In this document: one piece after another, positions 62,701-64,000 of the stretch
Numbering within the stretch: position 1 is the stretch's first letter
Layout of the letters: every line of letters starts with the position of its first letter
Source of the DNA: Bryobacterales bacterium
GTDB taxonomy: Bacteria; Acidobacteriota; Terriglobia; Bryobacterales; Bryobacteraceae
Direction: 5' to 3'
Length of the DNA: 64,000 nucleotides
NCBI GenBank assembly: GCA_003166865.1
Contig: PMUP01000041.1
Location: 220,236-284,235, forward strand
Program-made: the position numbers and the translations under genes
Notes under the pieces: model-generated
What the model saw: the letters and a program-made list of their open reading frames with translations, nothing else
What the model was told of the DNA's origin: nothing
Databases searched by the model: none

Positions 62701-64000
62701 TTGCGGCGGACTGCGGCACTACGGTATTTGAAAACCGCGAGCCTTCTCGTACTCCCGCTGCTGGTATTGCTCTCCGCTTGCAGCACTGATCCAAAGGTGG
62801 TCGGCCGGAAGTACGTTGACAGGGGAAACAAATACTTCGCTCAACGCAAGTATAAAGAAGCATCCATCCTCTTCCGGCGCGCATTGAACAAAGACCCGCG
62901 CTCTCCGGATGCCTGGTATCGCCTGGGCCTGGTCAACACGAAGCTGGGCGCACTGCCTGAGGCGCGCAAGGACTTTAGCCGCGCGATGGAGTTGAATCCC
63001 GCCAACCAGGACGCGGTGGTCCAGCTCGGCGATCTGGATCTCGCGTTCTATTTGTTGGACACGGCAACTGGACGTCCGTATCTCGCCGACCTCAAAGAGA
63101 TCACCGGGCGATTGTTGAAGCAGGACCCGCGATCGTTCTCTGGACTTCGCTTTTCGGGGAACATCGCGCTGGCGAGAAACGATACGCCGGCCGCCATACA
63201 AGCATTTGAAGCAGCCAATCAGGTGAAGCCCGATCAGCCGGAGCTGGTGCTCACTCTGGTTCAGACCATGTTTGCGGCCCAACAAAACGAAGCGGGCGAG
63301 AAGCTGGCCGAGCAGTTGATCGCAAGCCGGAGAACCTTCGCACAAATCTACGACGCGCTCTATATCCACTACCTGCGTGGCAATCGGCCGGAGTTGGCGG
63401 AACAAGTGCTCGAGAAGAAGATTTCCAATAATCCAGCCCGCGGGGCGTACTTGATCCAGCTCGCTTCGCACTATGCTCTGGTTCACCGCCCAGCGGACAT
63501 GCTGGCCACGCTTGCGCGTCTCACTTCCGACGCGAAGAGATTCCCCGATGGGCGTCTGGAAGCCGGAGAGTTTTTTGTGCGCGTTCGGGATTACCCGGCC
63601 GCTCTGCGCGAGTTCCAAGCAGGTCAGCAGCAACATTCGCGGCAGGATCCGAAAGCCGCGCGCGTTTATCGCAAGAAGATAGCGGAGGTGCTGGCAGCGG
63701 AGGGCGCCCGCGATCAGGCTCAAAGCATGGTCACGGATCTGCTCAGAGACGATTCGAAAGATCCCGAAGCACGAGCTTTACGTGCGGCGCTAGAGCTGGC
63801 GTCCGGCGAAGCGCACCAGGTAAAAGCCGCGATTTCCGAGCTGCAAGAGCTCACCAAGGCGATGCCTTCCAATGCGACGTTGCACTTTAATCTTGGACGC
63901 GCCTATATGGCGGCCACGGATCGACAGAATTTAGAATCGGCACGGGAACAGTTGGAAATCGCGCTTAGAATCGACCCTCATCACGCACCCGCCAAACTGG
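62701..64000 (+). CDS. TPR-repeat lipoprotein (3' end outside window)
   Basis: At least 433 residues, open to the window edge. From TTG 62701 (or TTG 62728) a lipoprotein signal ends in the lipobox LLSAC. Many TPR units follow (KYFAQRKYKEASILFRRAL, AWYRLGLVNTKLGALPEA, LHFNLGRAYMAATDRQN). It resembles the TPR lipoproteins found with exopolysaccharide/PEP-CTERM systems, but no such genes are in view. Begins 14 bases after the TolC-like stop, so the two are probably an operon. Confidence 0.75.
   Translation, partial: MRRTAALRYLKTASLLVLPLLVLLSACSTDPKVVGRKYVDRGNKYFAQRKYKEASILFRRALNKDPRSPDAWYRLGLVNTKLGALPEARKDFSRAMELNPANQDAVVQLGDLDLAFYLLDTATGRPYLADLKEITGRLLKQDPRSFSGLRFSGNIALARNDTPAAIQAFEAANQVKPDQPELVLTLVQTMFAAQQNEAGEKLAEQLIASRRTFAQIYDALYIHYLRGNRPELAEQVLEKKISNNPARGAYLIQLASHYALVHRPADMLATLARLTSDAKRFPDGRLEAGEFFVRVRDYPAALREFQAGQQQHSRQDPKAARVYRKKIAEVLAAEGARDQAQSMVTDLLRDDSKDPEARALRAALELASGEAHQVKAAISELQELTKAMPSNATLHFNLGRAYMAATDRQNLESAREQLEIALRIDPHHAPAKL

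Overview
Chromosomal window from a high-GC soil bacterium, most likely an acidobacterium of the Solibacteraceae/Bryobacterales type. The basis is family content: two acidobacterial duplicated orphan permeases (ADOP) next to a PadR regulator, a TIGR03435-like protein, two tandem TIGR03437-like secreted proteins, an ECF sigma factor overlapping a Ser/Thr kinase fused to a beta-propeller, and a HAF-repeat protein. The phylum call is inferred from these families; no rRNA or tRNA gene was seen.

Layout. 0-2.2 kb: tandem overlapping signal peptidase I genes and a mannose-1-phosphate guanylyltransferase. 2.2-5.5 kb (-): lipoprotein, S9 peptidase and a secreted protein. 5.5-8.8 kb: Smr protein, ECF sigma and anti-sigma-like gene on -, with a membrane-anchored MutS-like ATPase diverging on +. 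8.8-13.5 kb: Ser/Thr kinase-propeller and its ECF sigma on -, HAF-repeat protein on +. 13.5-21.5 kb: hybrid histidine kinase, toast-rack lipoprotein, small secreted proteins, TPR protein, HemQ. 21.5-25.8 kb: an aminotransferase whose 3' end and neighbour are duplicated on both sides of an inserted SIR2-P-loop NTPase gene, a probable anti-phage gene carrying a frameshift. 25.9-33.0 kb: ADOP permeases, TIGR03435 protein, PadR, alpha/beta hydrolase. 33.1-39.7 kb: small Zn-ribbon-like protein, YvcK and GlmU (cell envelope), TruB, and a histidine kinase/REC-XRE regulator/NUDIX operon. 40-47.8 kb: DinB remnant, a membrane protein/hydrolase pair, M20 amidohydrolase, two TIGR03437-like proteins. 47.9-53.7 kb: ABC exporter, ketosynthase/ACP/deacetylase group, a truncated four-helix-bundle gene between G-rich inverted repeats, a MoeA-like protein. 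53.8-56.2 kb: arginine operon argC-argB-argA with its own terminator.

56.26-60.79 kb: two adjacent IS1-type elements with matching 26-bp inverted repeats and 8-bp target duplications. Each carries an unrelated membrane-protein passenger convergent with the transposase; the second has lost most of its transposase and gained two small genes. 60.8-61.4 kb: non-coding, palindrome-rich, with a probable third element end. 61.4-64 kb: a TolC-like outer-membrane protein and the start of a TPR lipoprotein that runs off the window.

The strongest candidates for something new are the SIR2-NTPase insertion with partial copies of its host genes on both sides, and the tandem cargo-bearing IS1-type elements next to argC.
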